A program made the translations under genes and the position numbers. DNA of 64,000 nt. It comes from Cohnella xylanilytica. Its GTDB lineage: Bacteria; Bacillota; Bacilli; Paenibacillales; Paenibacillaceae. Below are positions 24,811-34,933 of this stretch, piece by piece. Each line of letters begins with the position of its first letter. Within the stretch, counting starts at the first letter, position 1. The notes beneath the pieces were generated by a model that saw only the letters and a list, made by a program, of their open reading frames with translations, did no database searches and was not told the origin of the DNA. The DNA is taken from the NCBI RefSeq assembly GCF_014212175.1, contig NZ_JACJVR010000050.1, forward strand, positions 1 to 64,000. The letters are read 5' to 3'.

Positions 24811-25536
24811 ATGAAGACTCTTATTATAATACAAGCCCGAATGGGCTCCTCTAGGCTACCGGGCAAGGTCCTTATGCCGCTCGGTAACAGCTGTGTGTTG
24901 GACTATGTCGTCACCCGGTGTCGCCAGGTGAAGAATGTGGCGGATGTAATCGTTGCTACTTCTAGTTGGGCACAAGACGACCCGATCAAGCAGTGGTGCG
25001 TTGAACATGGCGTTTCCTATTCGCGAGGATCGGAGACGGATGTATTGGCTCGATTTGTGGATTCGGCCAAACCTCATCAGCCAGATTATGTAATGCGAGT
25101 GACTGGAGACTGTCCGTTTGTGGACTACGAACTTGCGGAAAAATTTATGGTGGCAATGGCGCGCCAACCCTCTGATGCTATCGTATGGCTTGGTAATCTA
25201 CCGCGTGGTCTAGTTGTCGAGATTGTATCCTATGAAGCTCTGCTCGAGATGGACAGGAAGGGTCGGGAGCCTCGTCATCGGGAGCATGTAACGTATTACG
25301 CGAAGGAATTTCCAGAGCAATTCACGACAACCGAAGTCGAGATTCCGGCAGCGCTCAGATACCCGGAACTTCGAATCACGTTGGATACTAAAGAGGACTA
25401 CGCACTATGTCAAGCCGTAGCGGATGCCTTTCTTGGTGATAAGCTGGTACCCTCGACAGCGATTGTTGCTTACCTTAATTCAAACCCTATGATCGCCGAA
25501 CTGAACTCGCATATCCAACAGAAATCGGTGAATTAA
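24811..25536 (+). CDS. pseF: Cytidylyltransferase, PseF/SpsF-like
   Basis: 241-residue nucleotidyltransferase of the acylneuraminate cytidylyltransferase family: IIIQARMGSSRLPGKVLMPL (CTP-binding start), VIVATSSWAQDDPI, SRGSETDVLARFVD, YVMRVTGDCPFVDYEL (metal-binding D). In Firmicutes this SpsF-like type carries out activation of pseudaminic acid to CMP-Pse. Placement 136 bases after pseI supports this, although similar enzymes act in spore-coat polysaccharide synthesis. Shine-Dalgarno CGAGGAATAG. It is the last gene before the AT-rich block. Confidence 0.82.
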   Translation: MKTLIIIQARMGSSRLPGKVLMPLGNSCVLDYVVTRCRQVKNVADVIVATSSWAQDDPIKQWCVEHGVSYSRGSETDVLARFVDSAKPHQPDYVMRVTGDCPFVDYELAEKFMVAMARQPSDAIVWLGNLPRGLVVEIVSYEALLEMDRKGREPRHREHVTYYAKEFPEQFTTTEVEIPAALRYPELRITLDTKEDYALCQAVADAFLGDKLVPSTAIVAYLNSNPMIAELNSHIQQKSVN

Positions 25537-25632
25537 TACTCTCTCTAAGTGAACAGTAAATAATATGTATTCAGATTATAGAGAAGAATGTCGATTAATT
25601 AAGTATAGAACGATCAAATAATGCACTGAGGG

Positions 25633-26529
25633 GTGTGTATCATAAAAGGGATAATACTAGCGGGTGGTAATGGGACAAGGTTATACCCATTGACACGTGG
25701 CGTATCTAAACAACTTTTGCCAGTTTATGATAAACCGATGATTTACTATCCCCTATCGGTATTGATGTTAGCAGGAATAAGAGATATATTAATCATTTCA
25801 ACCCCAAGAGATTTACCTAGATTTGAAGCCATTTTTGGCAATGGCGAAACACTCGGTCTTAATATTAATTATGCATCTCAACCTAGCCCAGAGGGAGTAG
25901 CCCAAGCTTTTCATATAGGTAGTTCTTTCATTGGCAGCGATCGTGTCGCACTTATTCTTGGCGATAACATCTTTTACGGTCAGGGACTTACAACCCTTTT
26001 AGAGTCTGCTGTCAACCGAACAGAGGGAGCAACCATTTTTGGTTATAAAGTTAAAGATCCTTCTAGATTTGGAGTCGTTGAGTGTAATGAAAGAAATGTT
26101 GCATTATCTATTGAAGAAAAACCTTCAATTCCCAAATCAAATATTGCTGTTACGGGGCTTTATTTTTACGATAATGAAGTAGTAGATATTGCATCAAATA
26201 TAAAGCCCTCTTTAAGGGGCGAATATGAAATTACATCAATAAACCAAGTTTATCTCCTTAAGAAACGGCTTTTCGTGGAGATGTTAGGGAGAGGTTTTGC
26301 TTGGTTAGACGCTGGGACGCATGACTCTTTGCTTGAAGCTTCACAGTTTATTGAAACCATTGAGAATCGACAGGGGTTTAAAATTGCTTGTCTGGAGGAA
26401 ATTGCATATAATAAACGCTTTATTAATGAAGATCAATTATACAATCTGGGGCAAGAATTAAGGAATAGTGATTATGGTCAGTATATTCTCAATCTTGTTA
26501 ATAGAGTAGGGGCCGGGGCCATAATATGA
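25633..26529 (+). CDS. rmlA: RmlA, glucose-1-phosphate thymidylyltransferase
   Basis: Makes dTDP-glucose. 298 residues with [20 protein letters not shown] (dTTP-binding loop), [43 protein letters not shown], and [16 protein letters not shown] [23 protein letters not shown] 25633 is the only good start, right after GAGGGG. It opens the strongly AT-rich block; no rmlC or rmlD follows, so the product is not rhamnose. Stop overlaps rmlB (ATGA). Confidence 0.94.
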   Translation: MCIIKGIILAGGNGTRLYPLTRGVSKQLLPVYDKPMIYYPLSVLMLAGIRDILIISTPRDLPRFEAIFGNGETLGLNINYASQPSPEGVAQAFHIGSSFIGSDRVALILGDNIFYGQGLTTLLESAVNRTEGATIFGYKVKDPSRFGVVECNERNVALSIEEKPSIPKSNIAVTGLYFYDNEVVDIASNIKPSLRGEYEITSINQVYLLKKRLFVEMLGRGFAWLDAGTHDSLLEASQFIETIENRQGFKIACLEEIAYNKRFINEDQLYNLGQELRNSDYGQYILNLVNRVGAGAII

Positions 26530-27584
26530 CAAAAAAAATCGAAGAACAGATATATCTCGTTACAGGCGGTGCAGGCTTTATTGGGTCGAATTTTATTCGA
26601 TATATGATAAATAATTATTCGCATATTCATATAATTAACTTAGATAAGATGACATATGCAGCTGACCAAGAAAATTTATGTGATGTGAAGAAGAACGGCC
26701 GATATCAATTTATACAAGGGGATATTTGTAATAGGGCTCTAATAGATACAGTTTTTAACGAATATGATATTGCTGGAGTCTTTCACTTCGCCGCCGAATC
26801 ACATGTTGATAACTCGATAGAAGACCCTGGAGAGTTTTTTCAAACCAATGTAATTGGTACGTATCAAGTAATAGACGCCGCAAGGAAAAAATGGATGTCG
26901 AGTCCCTTTGTAATAAAGCCAAAGTATTCAAACTGTAGATTTTTGCATGTCTCAACAGACGAGGTTTTCGGTACACTTGGAGATGAGGGGTTGTTTAAAG
27001 AGAATAGTCCATATTCCCCTAATAGTCCCTATAGCGCTAGCAAAGCGGGGGCTGATTTTGTGGTGAGAAGTTATCATAGCACTTTTGGTCTTAATGTAGT
27101 AACCACTAATTGTTCTAATAATTATGGTCCATATCAACATGATGAAAAGTTAATTCCCACAATTATTCGAAAAGCCATCAATGGGGAAAAAATACCTATT
27201 TATGGAGATGGTAAGAACATCAGAGATTGGTTGTTTGTAGAGGACCATTGTAAAGCGATTGATTTAGTATTCAATAAATCTGTAGCAGGTGAAACCTATA
27301 ATATTGGTGGGTTTTGTGAGCTAACGAATATTGAAATTGCATATAAAATTTGTGATATCATGGATAAGTTAATGCCAAGGGGTACTTTATTAGGAAGTCA
27401 TCGTGATTTGATAACTTATGTAACCGATCGTCCCGGTCATGATAAAAGGTATGCAATTGATTCTTCGAAAATAATGAGAGAATTAGGATGGAAACCTCAA
27501 GAAAACATTGAAGATGGTTTGATGAGAACTATTAGATGGTATCTCTCGAAATATAAAGCGAAAAACGAAGTAGGTGTTATCTAG
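26526..27584 (+). CDS. rmlB: RmlB, dTDP-glucose 4,6-dehydratase
   Basis: Converts dTDP-glucose to dTDP-4-keto-6-deoxyglucose. 352-residue extended SDR: NAD site [34 protein letters not shown], catalytic STDEVFG and YSASKAGAD (Y-x-x-x-K), and [13 protein letters not shown]. Overlaps rmlA by four bases and the ketoisomerase gene by one (TAGTG). Its product is the branch point used by the two following genes. Confidence 0.94.
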   Translation: MTKKIEEQIYLVTGGAGFIGSNFIRYMINNYSHIHIINLDKMTYAADQENLCDVKKNGRYQFIQGDICNRALIDTVFNEYDIAGVFHFAAESHVDNSIEDPGEFFQTNVIGTYQVIDAARKKWMSSPFVIKPKYSNCRFLHVSTDEVFGTLGDEGLFKENSPYSPNSPYSASKAGADFVVRSYHSTFGLNVVTTNCSNNYGPYQHDEKLIPTIIRKAINGEKIPIYGDGKNIRDWLFVEDHCKAIDLVFNKSVAGETYNIGGFCELTNIEIAYKICDIMDKLMPRGTLLGSHRDLITYVTDRPGHDKRYAIDSSKIMRELGWKPQENIEDGLMRTIRWYLSKYKAKNEVGVI

Positions 27585-27994
27585 TGATACACTCATTATT
27601 AGAAGCATCAAAGTATGATCAACAGGCTAGAGGAACTCTTGTTGTATTAGAAGAGCAGGAGACTATACCCTTCCAAATTAAGCGTGTCTTTTATATATAT
27701 GGCGTTCAAAACAAGGAAATTCGAAGAGGTGGACATGCTCATTACAAAACGCGACAAGCACTCATAGCAATCACTGGTTCTTGTTCAATTTCGTTAATGA
27801 TTGGGGATAAGGAATATCAGGTAGAGCTTAATAAACCAGATCGAATTTTGCTAGTTGAACCAGACTATTGGCATGAAATGTACGATTTTTCTGAGGATTG
27901 TATTCTTCTTGTTCTGGCTTCTGAACCTTATCAAAGTAATGATTACATACATGATTTTAAAGAATATAAATCGCACTATCAGGATGGGGACTGA
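27584..27994 (+). CDS. fdtA: dTDP-4-keto-6-deoxyhexose 3,4-ketoisomerase (FdtA/QdtA/WxcM-like)
   Basis: Cupin of 136 residues that moves the keto group from C4 to C3. Family motifs: [28 protein letters not shown] with the active-site histidines, [10 protein letters not shown], and [15 protein letters not shown]. FdtA (giving the galacto sugar) and QdtA (gluco sugar) differ in a few residues that I cannot resolve by eye, so the symbol is provisional. GTG start overlaps the rmlB stop; the aminotransferase follows after four bases. Confidence 0.85.
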   Translation: MIHSLLEASKYDQQARGTLVVLEEQETIPFQIKRVFYIYGVQNKEIRRGGHAHYKTRQALIAITGSCSISLMIGDKEYQVELNKPDRILLVEPDYWHEMYDFSEDCILLVLASEPYQSNDYIHDFKEYKSHYQDGD

Positions 27995-27998
27995 AATT

Positions 27999-29108
27999 AT
28001 GGGAGAAGTAAAGGATTTGATACCCTTTTTAGATTTGAAAAAAGTAAATTTAACATATAAGGATGAGTTTATTCGCTCATTTACAAATTTTCTTGATTCT
28101 GGGAATTATATACTAGATGAGCAGGTGAATTTATTTGAGCAAGAATTTGCTAAGTTTTGTGGCACAAAGTACTGTATAGGAGTTGCAAATGCCCTTGATG
28201 GATTGACAATCATTCTTAAAGCAATGGGGATTGGATGTGAAGATGAAGTAATTGTTCCTTCGAATACATATATTGCGACAATTTTGGCGATCTCTAATTG
28301 CGGCGCAACCCCCATATTGGTGGAACCAGATATTAAAACCTATAACATTGATCCTCAAAATATAGAAAAAGCAATCACCAAAAGAACCAAAGCAATATTA
28401 GTTGTTCACTTATATGGGCAATGTTGCAATATGGATCCTATTGTTGATATAGCTAATAAATATTCTTTAAAGGTTATCGAGGATGCTGCCCAAGCCCATG
28501 GCGCTCGGTACAAAGGAAAGAGAGTTGGAAATCTGAGCGATGCGGCAGCCTTTAGTTTCTATCCCAGTAAAAATCTGGGTGGGCTTGGGGATGGAGGAGC
28601 CATTTGTACTAGTAACGAAGAATTAGCACAAACAATAAGAGCTCTTCGTAATTACGGATCGAATGTTCGATATTATAACAAATATAAAGGTTTGAACAGT
28701 CGGTTGGACGAGCTTCAAGCTGCTTTTTTGCGTATTAAACTTCAATCACTTGATTTTGACAATAGCAAGAGGAGAGCCATTGCTGAGTTTTATTCAAAGA
28801 GTATAAAAAATCAATCGATTGTATTGCCGTCCGTAGAAGGTGATCCCGAAAGCCATGTTTGGCACCTATACGTTATTCGAAGTGAGTGTCGGGATAGTCT
28901 GCAGGAATATCTCTATAATAAAGGGATACAAACAGTAATTCATTATCCTCTGCCTCCCCATAAGCAGGAAGCATACTTTGAATGGAATCATTGTACTTTT
29001 TCTATATCAGAGAGGATTCATTCAGAGGTTCTTAGCCTTCCGATTAGTCCTGTTATGCTTGAAGAAGAATATTCTGCTATCGTTGAAGTGATAAATCACT
29101 TTCAATAG
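27999..29108 (+). CDS. fdtB: dTDP-3-amino-3,6-dideoxyhexose transaminase (FdtB/QdtB-like)
   Basis: DegT/DnrJ/EryC1 PLP aminotransferase, 369 residues. PLP lysine K191 in [67 protein letters not shown]. The pairing with an FdtA-type isomerase predicts amination at C3 to Fuc3N or Qui3N on dTDP. ATG 27999 follows GGGGAC; the longer frame back to 27855 overlaps the isomerase gene and is rejected. Start is four bases after the previous stop. Confidence 0.88.
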   Translation: MGEVKDLIPFLDLKKVNLTYKDEFIRSFTNFLDSGNYILDEQVNLFEQEFAKFCGTKYCIGVANALDGLTIILKAMGIGCEDEVIVPSNTYIATILAISNCGATPILVEPDIKTYNIDPQNIEKAITKRTKAILVVHLYGQCCNMDPIVDIANKYSLKVIEDAAQAHGARYKGKRVGNLSDAAAFSFYPSKNLGGLGDGGAICTSNEELAQTIRALRNYGSNVRYYNKYKGLNSRLDELQAAFLRIKLQSLDFDNSKRRAIAEFYSKSIKNQSIVLPSVEGDPESHVWHLYVIRSECRDSLQEYLYNKGIQTVIHYPLPPHKQEAYFEWNHCTFSISERIHSEVLSLPISPVMLEEEYSAIVEVINHFQ

Positions 29109-29125
29109 CAAAGGAAGTTGAAACG

Positions 29126-30820
29126 ATGTTAAAGAAGTTAGAGATAGAGCGTAAATTACTAGGAACAGAGTTAACACGCCGCAATTTATTGAAAATACCT
29201 CACAAGTCTGAGTTGCCTACAGTACAAATTCAAGTGCTAAGGAATTTTCCCTTCGAGTACATTGGGAATATCTTGCACCCTTTCTTTCATATATGGGGGA
29301 AGGAAATAGAGATAAAGTATTCAGATTATGACGCTTCCTTGTCACAAATTAATGAAGTCGAAGAATGTGATCTTTTCATACTGTGGATTGATTGGCGATT
29401 GTATTTGCAGAAAAAACGACCTGATCAAGTAATTGGTTGGATTGAAGAAAGATTAATTTCCTTAAGGAGAAAAACAAATTCCAATATTTTAATTAATAAT
29501 TGGCCGGAATATATAGATCCTAGAGATGAGTTGTACCTTGGCCGAAACGGACAAAGAACACAATTAGTATCCTTAAATCATTATTTAAACAACTTAGCAG
29601 AAAAAATACCGGGACTCTATATTATTGATCTTGCATACAAAATAAAAGGTCATCAACCTGTGTTGGATTCTAGAAATGATGAAATTAGTGGATATCCTTT
29701 TGTTGACTCCTTCTCGATATCAGTAGCTCAATTTTTGGGGTGCCAGTTGATTCCATCGGTATTAAATTATCGTATTAAAGCACTGATATTAGATTTGGAT
29801 AATACGTTGTACTGGGGAGTTCTGGCTGAGGATGGCGTAGATGGGGTGCAACTATCCAAAGGGCATATTTTACTACAGGAGTTGCTTTTAGAACTGAAGA
29901 ACAAAGGATTACTACTTGCTATATGTAGTAAAAATGAAGAGGAGGATGTAATTAATTTCATTCAAAATCATAAAAGCTTTAAACTCAAAGCAAAAGATTT
30001 TGCTGTAATTAAAGCAAATTGGAAATCAAAAAACGAAAATATTGTAGATATCAGTAGGCTGTTGAATATAGATATTTCAAGTATGCTGTTTATTGATGAT
30101 AATCCAAGCGAGTTGCTTCAAGCGCACAATGAACTTCCTGGGCTTCTATTGTTATTAGCGGGAGAGTCTGGTGAGTTGACTCGAGATAATATTGTTAATT
30201 ATCCAGGAATACTCCAAGTATACGAAGATGTTATTGCCTCAGAACGAACCTTAGATATTCAGGCCAACATACAAAGAGAAAAAATACGGAACTCAGCTAA
30301 TAGTCAGTTTGATTATCTTTCAAGCCTTGGTATGCAAATTACTTTTTCAATAAATAATGAGGGACATGCTAAAAGACTCTATGAACTAAGTCAAAAAACG
30401 AATCAATTCAATTTGGCATTTAAAAGATTTTCTGAAAAAGAAATTTGGGAAATATTTAACAGCGATAAATATGTGGTGGTAACGGTTGGTCTTTCAGATA
30501 ATCTTACGAATAGTGGGATAATTGGAGCAATCGTTTGTCACTATGAAAAAGAAAGTGCTCAACTAATAGAGGTTATTTTTAGTTGTAGGGCATTGGGAAG
30601 AGAAGTTGAAACAATATCCTTATTTTATCTATTACAATATTTGAAAACCCACGGGGTACATCAACTGAATATTCATAAAGTGAAGGGGCCCAAAAATACA
30701 CCTGCGCTAAACTGGTTTGATCGAGTTATAGGCCATTCCACAATTCTTGATGAGTTGTTAGTAAAAGTCGAAAAACTAACAAAAAATATTCCATGTAAAG
30801 TGATGGTGGAGGAATTATGA
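29126..30820 (+). CDS. FkbH-like HAD protein (acyl loading onto ACP)
   Basis: 564 residues. The FkbH/HAD-IIIC domain starts near 218: IKALILDLDNTLYWGVLAEDG (motif I D-L-D-N-T at 223-227; shown in part), LLAICSKNEEEDV, and SMLFIDDNPSEL (motif IV). The first 210 residues resemble an SGNH-like extension; the last 180 look GNAT-like (FNLAFKRFSEKEIWEI). In polyketide systems FkbH proteins move a glyceryl group from 1,3-bisphosphoglycerate to an acyl carrier protein; the ACP gene overlaps this one by four bases, so a similar loading step is likely here. Confidence 0.87.
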   Translation: MLKKLEIERKLLGTELTRRNLLKIPHKSELPTVQIQVLRNFPFEYIGNILHPFFHIWGKEIEIKYSDYDASLSQINEVEECDLFILWIDWRLYLQKKRPDQVIGWIEERLISLRRKTNSNILINNWPEYIDPRDELYLGRNGQRTQLVSLNHYLNNLAEKIPGLYIIDLAYKIKGHQPVLDSRNDEISGYPFVDSFSISVAQFLGCQLIPSVLNYRIKALILDLDNTLYWGVLAEDGVDGVQLSKGHILLQELLLELKNKGLLLAICSKNEEEDVINFIQNHKSFKLKAKDFAVIKANWKSKNENIVDISRLLNIDISSMLFIDDNPSELLQAHNELPGLLLLLAGESGELTRDNIVNYPGILQVYEDVIASERTLDIQANIQREKIRNSANSQFDYLSSLGMQITFSINNEGHAKRLYELSQKTNQFNLAFKRFSEKEIWEIFNSDKYVVVTVGLSDNLTNSGIIGAIVCHYEKESAQLIEVIFSCRALGREVETISLFYLLQYLKTHGVHQLNIHKVKGPKNTPALNWFDRVIGHSTILDELLVKVEKLTKNIPCKVMVEEL

Positions 30821-31053
30821 ACAAAAGTACTGCTATAAAAGAAATAATGGCAGAGTTATTGAATTGTGATGTAGAGAATGCTGAAACAATAGCAAGAGAT
30901 AGTTGCTCTGAATGGGATTCGTTTAAACATTTAGAATTAATGTTAACTATTGAAGAGCATTTTAAGATCAAATTTGATATTGAGCAAATTAATAAGGCTA
31001 TTGATTTTTATTCCATACTTGAATTAGTACAGGGTGTCGAAAATGAAGCATGA
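30817..31053 (+). CDS. Acyl carrier protein
   Basis: 78-residue acidic ACP with the 4'-phosphopantetheine site in CSEWDSFKHLELMLTIEEHF (Ser35 of the W-D-S-F motif) and the terminal helices KFDIEQINKAIDFYSILELV. It overlaps both the FkbH-like gene (ATGA) and the GNAT gene (11 bases), so the three are translationally coupled. It would carry a glyceryl-, lactyl- or similar acyl unit for transfer to the amino sugar. Confidence 0.9.
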   Translation: MNKSTAIKEIMAELLNCDVENAETIARDSCSEWDSFKHLELMLTIEEHFKIKFDIEQINKAIDFYSILELVQGVENEA

Positions 31054-31603
31054 TTTAAAGGTTGAGAAATTTGGTGTTAGATTACGACCAGTGGATATAA
31101 AAGATGCTGCGTTTATCTTAAAACTGAGAACGAGTCAGGAATTCTCAAAATATATTGGAGATACATCCAGTAATATAGAAAATCAAATAGCGTGGCTGAG
31201 GAGTTATCTTCAAAGAGAGAATGACTTTTATTTTTGTATAGAGACTCATTTTAATGAACCAATTGGAACAATTGGCTTATACAATATAACCTCAAGTGAA
31301 GCTGAATGGGGAAGATGGATAGTATATCCGGGGTCTTTAGCAGCACCAGCAAGTGCTTATCTTATATATTATATTGCATTCGAAATAATTAAATTAGATA
31401 GGGTGTACTGTAAAACAGTTAGCGAAAATGAAAAAGTAATATCCTTTCATAGAAGTTGTGGACTTAAGCAAGTCGGTTTTGAAGAAAATGCAGTTACAAT
31501 TAACAATCAGAAGTACTCATTGATTATACAATCATTAGAAAAAGAGCAGTGGAGCGATATGGCAAAGAAATTAGAAAGAATTTCAACCATCATAGGAAGA
31601 TGA
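31043..31603 (+). CDS. GNAT-family N-acyltransferase
   Basis: 186 residues. GNAT start FGVRLRPVDIKDAAFILKLR, FYFCIETHFNEPIGTIGLYN, AEWGRWIVYPGSLAAPASAY (acyl-CoA/ACP loop region), and VYCKTVSENEKVISFHRSCGLKQVGF. It overlaps the acp gene, which suggests an ACP-bound donor and the 3-amino sugar as acceptor. The layout is also close to PseH acetyltransferases, and no other GNAT is present in the window, so it might instead serve the pseudaminate pathway. ATG 31043 follows CAGGGTG; GTG 31034 is possible. Confidence 0.82.
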   Translation: MKHDLKVEKFGVRLRPVDIKDAAFILKLRTSQEFSKYIGDTSSNIENQIAWLRSYLQRENDFYFCIETHFNEPIGTIGLYNITSSEAEWGRWIVYPGSLAAPASAYLIYYIAFEIIKLDRVYCKTVSENEKVISFHRSCGLKQVGFEENAVTINNQKYSLIIQSLEKEQWSDMAKKLERISTIIGR

Positions 31604-31623
31604 TGATTTGAGGGGGGAACTAT

Positions 31624-32055
31624 TTGCAATACTCAGATGAGAGAGATTTCAAACTTCATCATATAGGACTCGCATGTAGAGATTTAAGAGTTGAATTGGA
31701 TTTGCATTTGAAACTTGGTTTTACAATTGAAGGGGATAAATTTCATGACCCAATACAAAAAATAAATGGAATATTCATCACGAATAGTGGAACTAGGATT
31801 GAACTTATTGAGCCGGCGTCTACTGAGTCTCCATTAGAGAATATACTATCGCGGGGCATTAAGATGTATCATCAGTGCTTTGAATGCAAAAATTTGGATA
31901 AGTCTATTGAGCTCCTTAAATCATATGGTGGGATTGTTGCATCACCGCCATCGCCAGCTGTAGCGTTTGACAAAAGAAGAATTGCTTTTCTAATGATGAA
32001 AACAAAAATGCTTGTTGAATTAATAGAAGCCAACCAACTTTGCGAGGGATTCTAA
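31624..32055 (+). CDS. VOC superfamily protein (methylmalonyl-CoA epimerase-like)
   Basis: 143 residues with two beta-alpha-beta-beta-beta units: FKLHHIGLACRDLRVELDLHLKLGF with metal-ligand His, GTRIELIEPASTES with Glu, and KMYHQCFECKNLDKSIELL with His, and MLVELIEAN with Glu. These H/E/H/E positions match vicinal-oxygen-chelate metalloenzymes such as methylmalonyl-CoA epimerase. TTG 31624 starts nine bases after AGGGGGG. Placed with FkbH, ACP and GNAT it may epimerise or isomerise the acyl unit, but this is inference. Confidence 0.8.
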   Translation: MQYSDERDFKLHHIGLACRDLRVELDLHLKLGFTIEGDKFHDPIQKINGIFITNSGTRIELIEPASTESPLENILSRGIKMYHQCFECKNLDKSIELLKSYGGIVASPPSPAVAFDKRRIAFLMMKTKMLVELIEANQLCEGF

Positions 32056-33704
32056 TGACTAGTGGTACGGGCATACGATCAATCACCTTTTTTTACCCGA
32101 GTCATGTCATTGGAGGGACAGAGTTCCTATTTATACGAATGGCAGAGGCTCTATCCGACTTGGGTTATATTGTTTACATAATAGACTACGAAAATGGTTT
32201 TTTGAAAACAAATTGTAAAAATGGAAAGGTTAATTTTATTAAATATCAAGAATCAGAGAAAACACTACTTGATTTTGATACACATCTTATCAGTCCATTG
32301 TCCTTCTTGAGAAAGGTACAACACGATCTAATTTGTTGCTCAGATGTAAGATTATTCTTTTGGTGTATACATCCACATAATTTATTGTGGACATTTCATC
32401 TCTGGGAGTATTTCAAACATTTAAATAGTAATGCTATTCACAATTTATTGAAAAGTATTTTTCCGCAATCTATGGCTCCAACATTAAATGTTATTCGTTA
32501 TCTGCATGATAATAACGGGTTGGCCTTCATGGATTATCCTAATTATCAAACCAACTCAAGAGCTTTTGGATTTACTGCCACCTCTCCTAATTATTTGCCA
32601 ATTCCTATAATCTCAAAGAAAAGACAGAATGTTATTCAGAGTAAAAGGGGTAACTTTCCAATCAAAATAGTTTGGCTTGGAAGGTTATGCGTAGATAAAA
32701 CGCCGCCATTGCTGAAAATAATGAAAGATGCAAATAGATATGCCGAGAAATATGGAACTCCTCTGGATTTTTATGTAATTGGAGATGGCGAATATAGACC
32801 GCAAGTAGAAGATCTCCCTCTAAGTCCATTAGTGAATCGAATTATGTTAGGAACATTGGTAAGGGAAGAATTGGATTCGTGCTTAGTTGATGTGGATATT
32901 GCGTTTGCTACTGGTACCTCTTGCTTGGAAACGGCTCAATTAGGTATTCCTTCAATTCTAATTGACCCATCATTCAGTCCAGTTCCAGATAATTATAGAT
33001 ACACTTGGTTGTCAAATGTAGAAGGTTATTCACTTGGTAATTTAGTTAACGAAATTGATCAGTTTAAGGGGTTGTCATTTTCCGAAGTGATTGATCAATA
33101 TGAGGACTATGGCCCCCAAATAGGAAAGGACTGTTATGAATATGTACAATCCAATCATACGATTGGAGTTGTTACTGAAAAGTTACTACACTTTTTAGAG
33201 CATAATGCGGTTGAATTTATTGAGTTTATTAATCTTAAAGATTACAAAAGGATAAAGCAAAAAAATAGGTTTTCCAACATGTTGAATCATCTTTTTTTCA
33301 AAGTTGAGCATGGAGACTTTGATTTAAAGGAATATTTAGAACGGATTGAGGAAACATGGAATCAAAAAGGATGTTTACGCATTGCAATTTATGGAGGTGG
33401 AGAGCACACAAAGCGTCTTTTAAATAAATATGATTTTCCGCATAGTGAAATAATTGGTGTAATTGATAGTAATGAGAATAAATGGGGGAAGAGACTCTCT
33501 CAGTTTTCCATTATGTCTATTGAGGATGCATTTGCCAAAGGAACACAACTAATTCTAATTTCCTCAAGAGCATTTGAGTCCACAATTTATAATGAACATA
33601 AAGAAGCTTGTTTGAAAAATGGTGTGGAGCTCGTTCGGCTGTATAAGGATTCTGTTGATGACAAAGAGGATAGTATTTTTCATAGTCTCTATCAAGAAGG
33701 ATGA
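32055..33704 (+). CDS. Glycosyltransferase (GT-B) with C-terminal Rossmann module
   Basis: 549 residues. N-terminal FFYPSHVIGGTEFLFIRMAEAL is the acceptor half of a GT1/GT4-type enzyme; IKIVWLGRLCVDKTPPLLKIM starts the donor half, with FYVIGDGEYRPQVEDLP, IMLGTLVREELDSCL and GTSCLETAQLGIPSILID (donor-ribose glutamate). From about residue 440 a separate domain begins (LRIAIYGGGEHTKRLL, IIGVIDSNENKWGKRL, LILISSRAFES) that recurs in four other proteins of the locus. ATG overlaps the VOC stop (TAATG). Likely transfers the sugar made by the preceding genes. Confidence 0.82.
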   Translation: MTSGTGIRSITFFYPSHVIGGTEFLFIRMAEALSDLGYIVYIIDYENGFLKTNCKNGKVNFIKYQESEKTLLDFDTHLISPLSFLRKVQHDLICCSDVRLFFWCIHPHNLLWTFHLWEYFKHLNSNAIHNLLKSIFPQSMAPTLNVIRYLHDNNGLAFMDYPNYQTNSRAFGFTATSPNYLPIPIISKKRQNVIQSKRGNFPIKIVWLGRLCVDKTPPLLKIMKDANRYAEKYGTPLDFYVIGDGEYRPQVEDLPLSPLVNRIMLGTLVREELDSCLVDVDIAFATGTSCLETAQLGIPSILIDPSFSPVPDNYRYTWLSNVEGYSLGNLVNEIDQFKGLSFSEVIDQYEDYGPQIGKDCYEYVQSNHTIGVVTEKLLHFLEHNAVEFIEFINLKDYKRIKQKNRFSNMLNHLFFKVEHGDFDLKEYLERIEETWNQKGCLRIAIYGGGEHTKRLLNKYDFPHSEIIGVIDSNENKWGKRLSQFSIMSIEDAFAKGTQLILISSRAFESTIYNEHKEACLKNGVELVRLYKDSVDDKEDSIFHSLYQEG

Positions 33705-33710
33705 TAAATA

Positions 33711-34901
33711 TTGAAGGTAGAGGTAGTATTATTTGGCGCCTCGCAAAAAGGTACTAGAGCATTGCCGTTTCTTAAAGAGAAGTATAAAGTTGTTGCTTTT
33801 AGCGATAATGATAGTGAAAAATGGGGTGATAAGATTGAAGATATTTCAATTATTTCTCCAAAGGAAATGCTCCATTTGGTTGAAAAAAAGAATGTGCTGG
33901 TTGTAATCACTAGTTCGTATTACGATGAAATTTATTCTGATCTTCATCAACTTGGCGTGTCAAATAGTATTCTCGATGAACAGAAAAATGTTGACTGTTA
34001 TTTTAATTCTGTAATTGAAGCCGAGAAGCTAGGGATCTCTATAATGCATTCAAATTCTAAAGTAATTATTTCGCGAGAGGAGTTAAAGCAGAGCATTGTT
34101 TTATCGATTAATAATATAAATCCTTATCTTTATGACACTGTCACGAATTTTGAATACTTAATTAATTCAGTATTGCCTGTTACGATAGGGGAAAAAAAGA
34201 TTGTTGACTTTTCTGCACCTAGGGAACATATGCTTACCAAGATTAATACATCGTTTTATTTTAGCTCGATTATAGAAGGTGTAGAACCGCTAGAGCTTTA
34301 TTTATTTAAATATCGTCCAAAACCGGGTGATATTGTGTTCGACTGTGGAGCATATTGCGGTGTATCAACATATTTATTTTCTAAAATGGTAGGAGCAAGT
34401 GGGAAAGTTTTTGCATTCGAGCCAGATCAACAAAATTACGAGATGTTAATCAAAAATATACAAAATTTAAATATGAAAAATGTAATTCCAATTAACAAAG
34501 GGATATACTCGGCAAATACAGAGATTAGTTTTTATTCCGAGGGAGGGTCATCTTCTGCAGCTGTAGAATACTCAAACCAAAGTGGAAGATCGTTTTTATC
34601 GAAAATTAACGTGGTTACACTGGAAACGGCTTTTAATGAGCTAGGTCTAAACAGGTTGGATTTTGTGAAGATGGATATCGAAGGGGCGGAAATAGAAGCT
34701 ATTTCTGGATCTCTAACGTTTTTGAGAGAGAAGGCAATAAATTTCGCAATAGCTAGTTACCATTGTATTAATGGGCAATATACGTTTCCTAAACTTGAGG
34801 AGCTATTTTCTATAATCAACTATAAAGTCGAGACGGGTTTTAATCCTCATTTTACAACTTGGGCATATAAGAACCATTGGATGGATATGACTCAGAATTA
34901 G
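33711..34901 (+). CDS. FkbM-type methyltransferase with N-terminal Rossmann module
   Basis: 396 residues. Residues 1-95 form the small module shared in this locus (VEVVLFGASQKGTRALPFL, VVAFSDNDSEKWGDKI, VVITSSYYDEIYSDLHQLG). The C-terminal FkbM O-methyltransferase has DIVFDCGAYCGVSTYLFSKM, KVFAFEPDQQNYEMLIKNI, LDFVKMDIEGAEIEAISGS. The start is TTG 33711, nine bases after AAGGATG. Expected to O-methylate a sugar hydroxyl; target not readable. Confidence 0.85.
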   Translation: MKVEVVLFGASQKGTRALPFLKEKYKVVAFSDNDSEKWGDKIEDISIISPKEMLHLVEKKNVLVVITSSYYDEIYSDLHQLGVSNSILDEQKNVDCYFNSVIEAEKLGISIMHSNSKVIISREELKQSIVLSINNINPYLYDTVTNFEYLINSVLPVTIGEKKIVDFSAPREHMLTKINTSFYFSSIIEGVEPLELYLFKYRPKPGDIVFDCGAYCGVSTYLFSKMVGASGKVFAFEPDQQNYEMLIKNIQNLNMKNVIPINKGIYSANTEISFYSEGGSSSAAVEYSNQSGRSFLSKINVVTLETAFNELGLNRLDFVKMDIEGAEIEAISGSLTFLREKAINFAIASYHCINGQYTFPKLEELFSIINYKVETGFNPHFTTWAYKNHWMDMTQN

Positions 34902-34933
34902 TATTAATAACTAGACAAAAAGAGGTGCTAACA

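Noticed and set aside
25537..25632. Promoter for rmlA in the AT-rich gap
   Set aside because: Several TATA-like hexamers occur (for example TATAGA near 25605), but none has a convincing -35 at the right distance.
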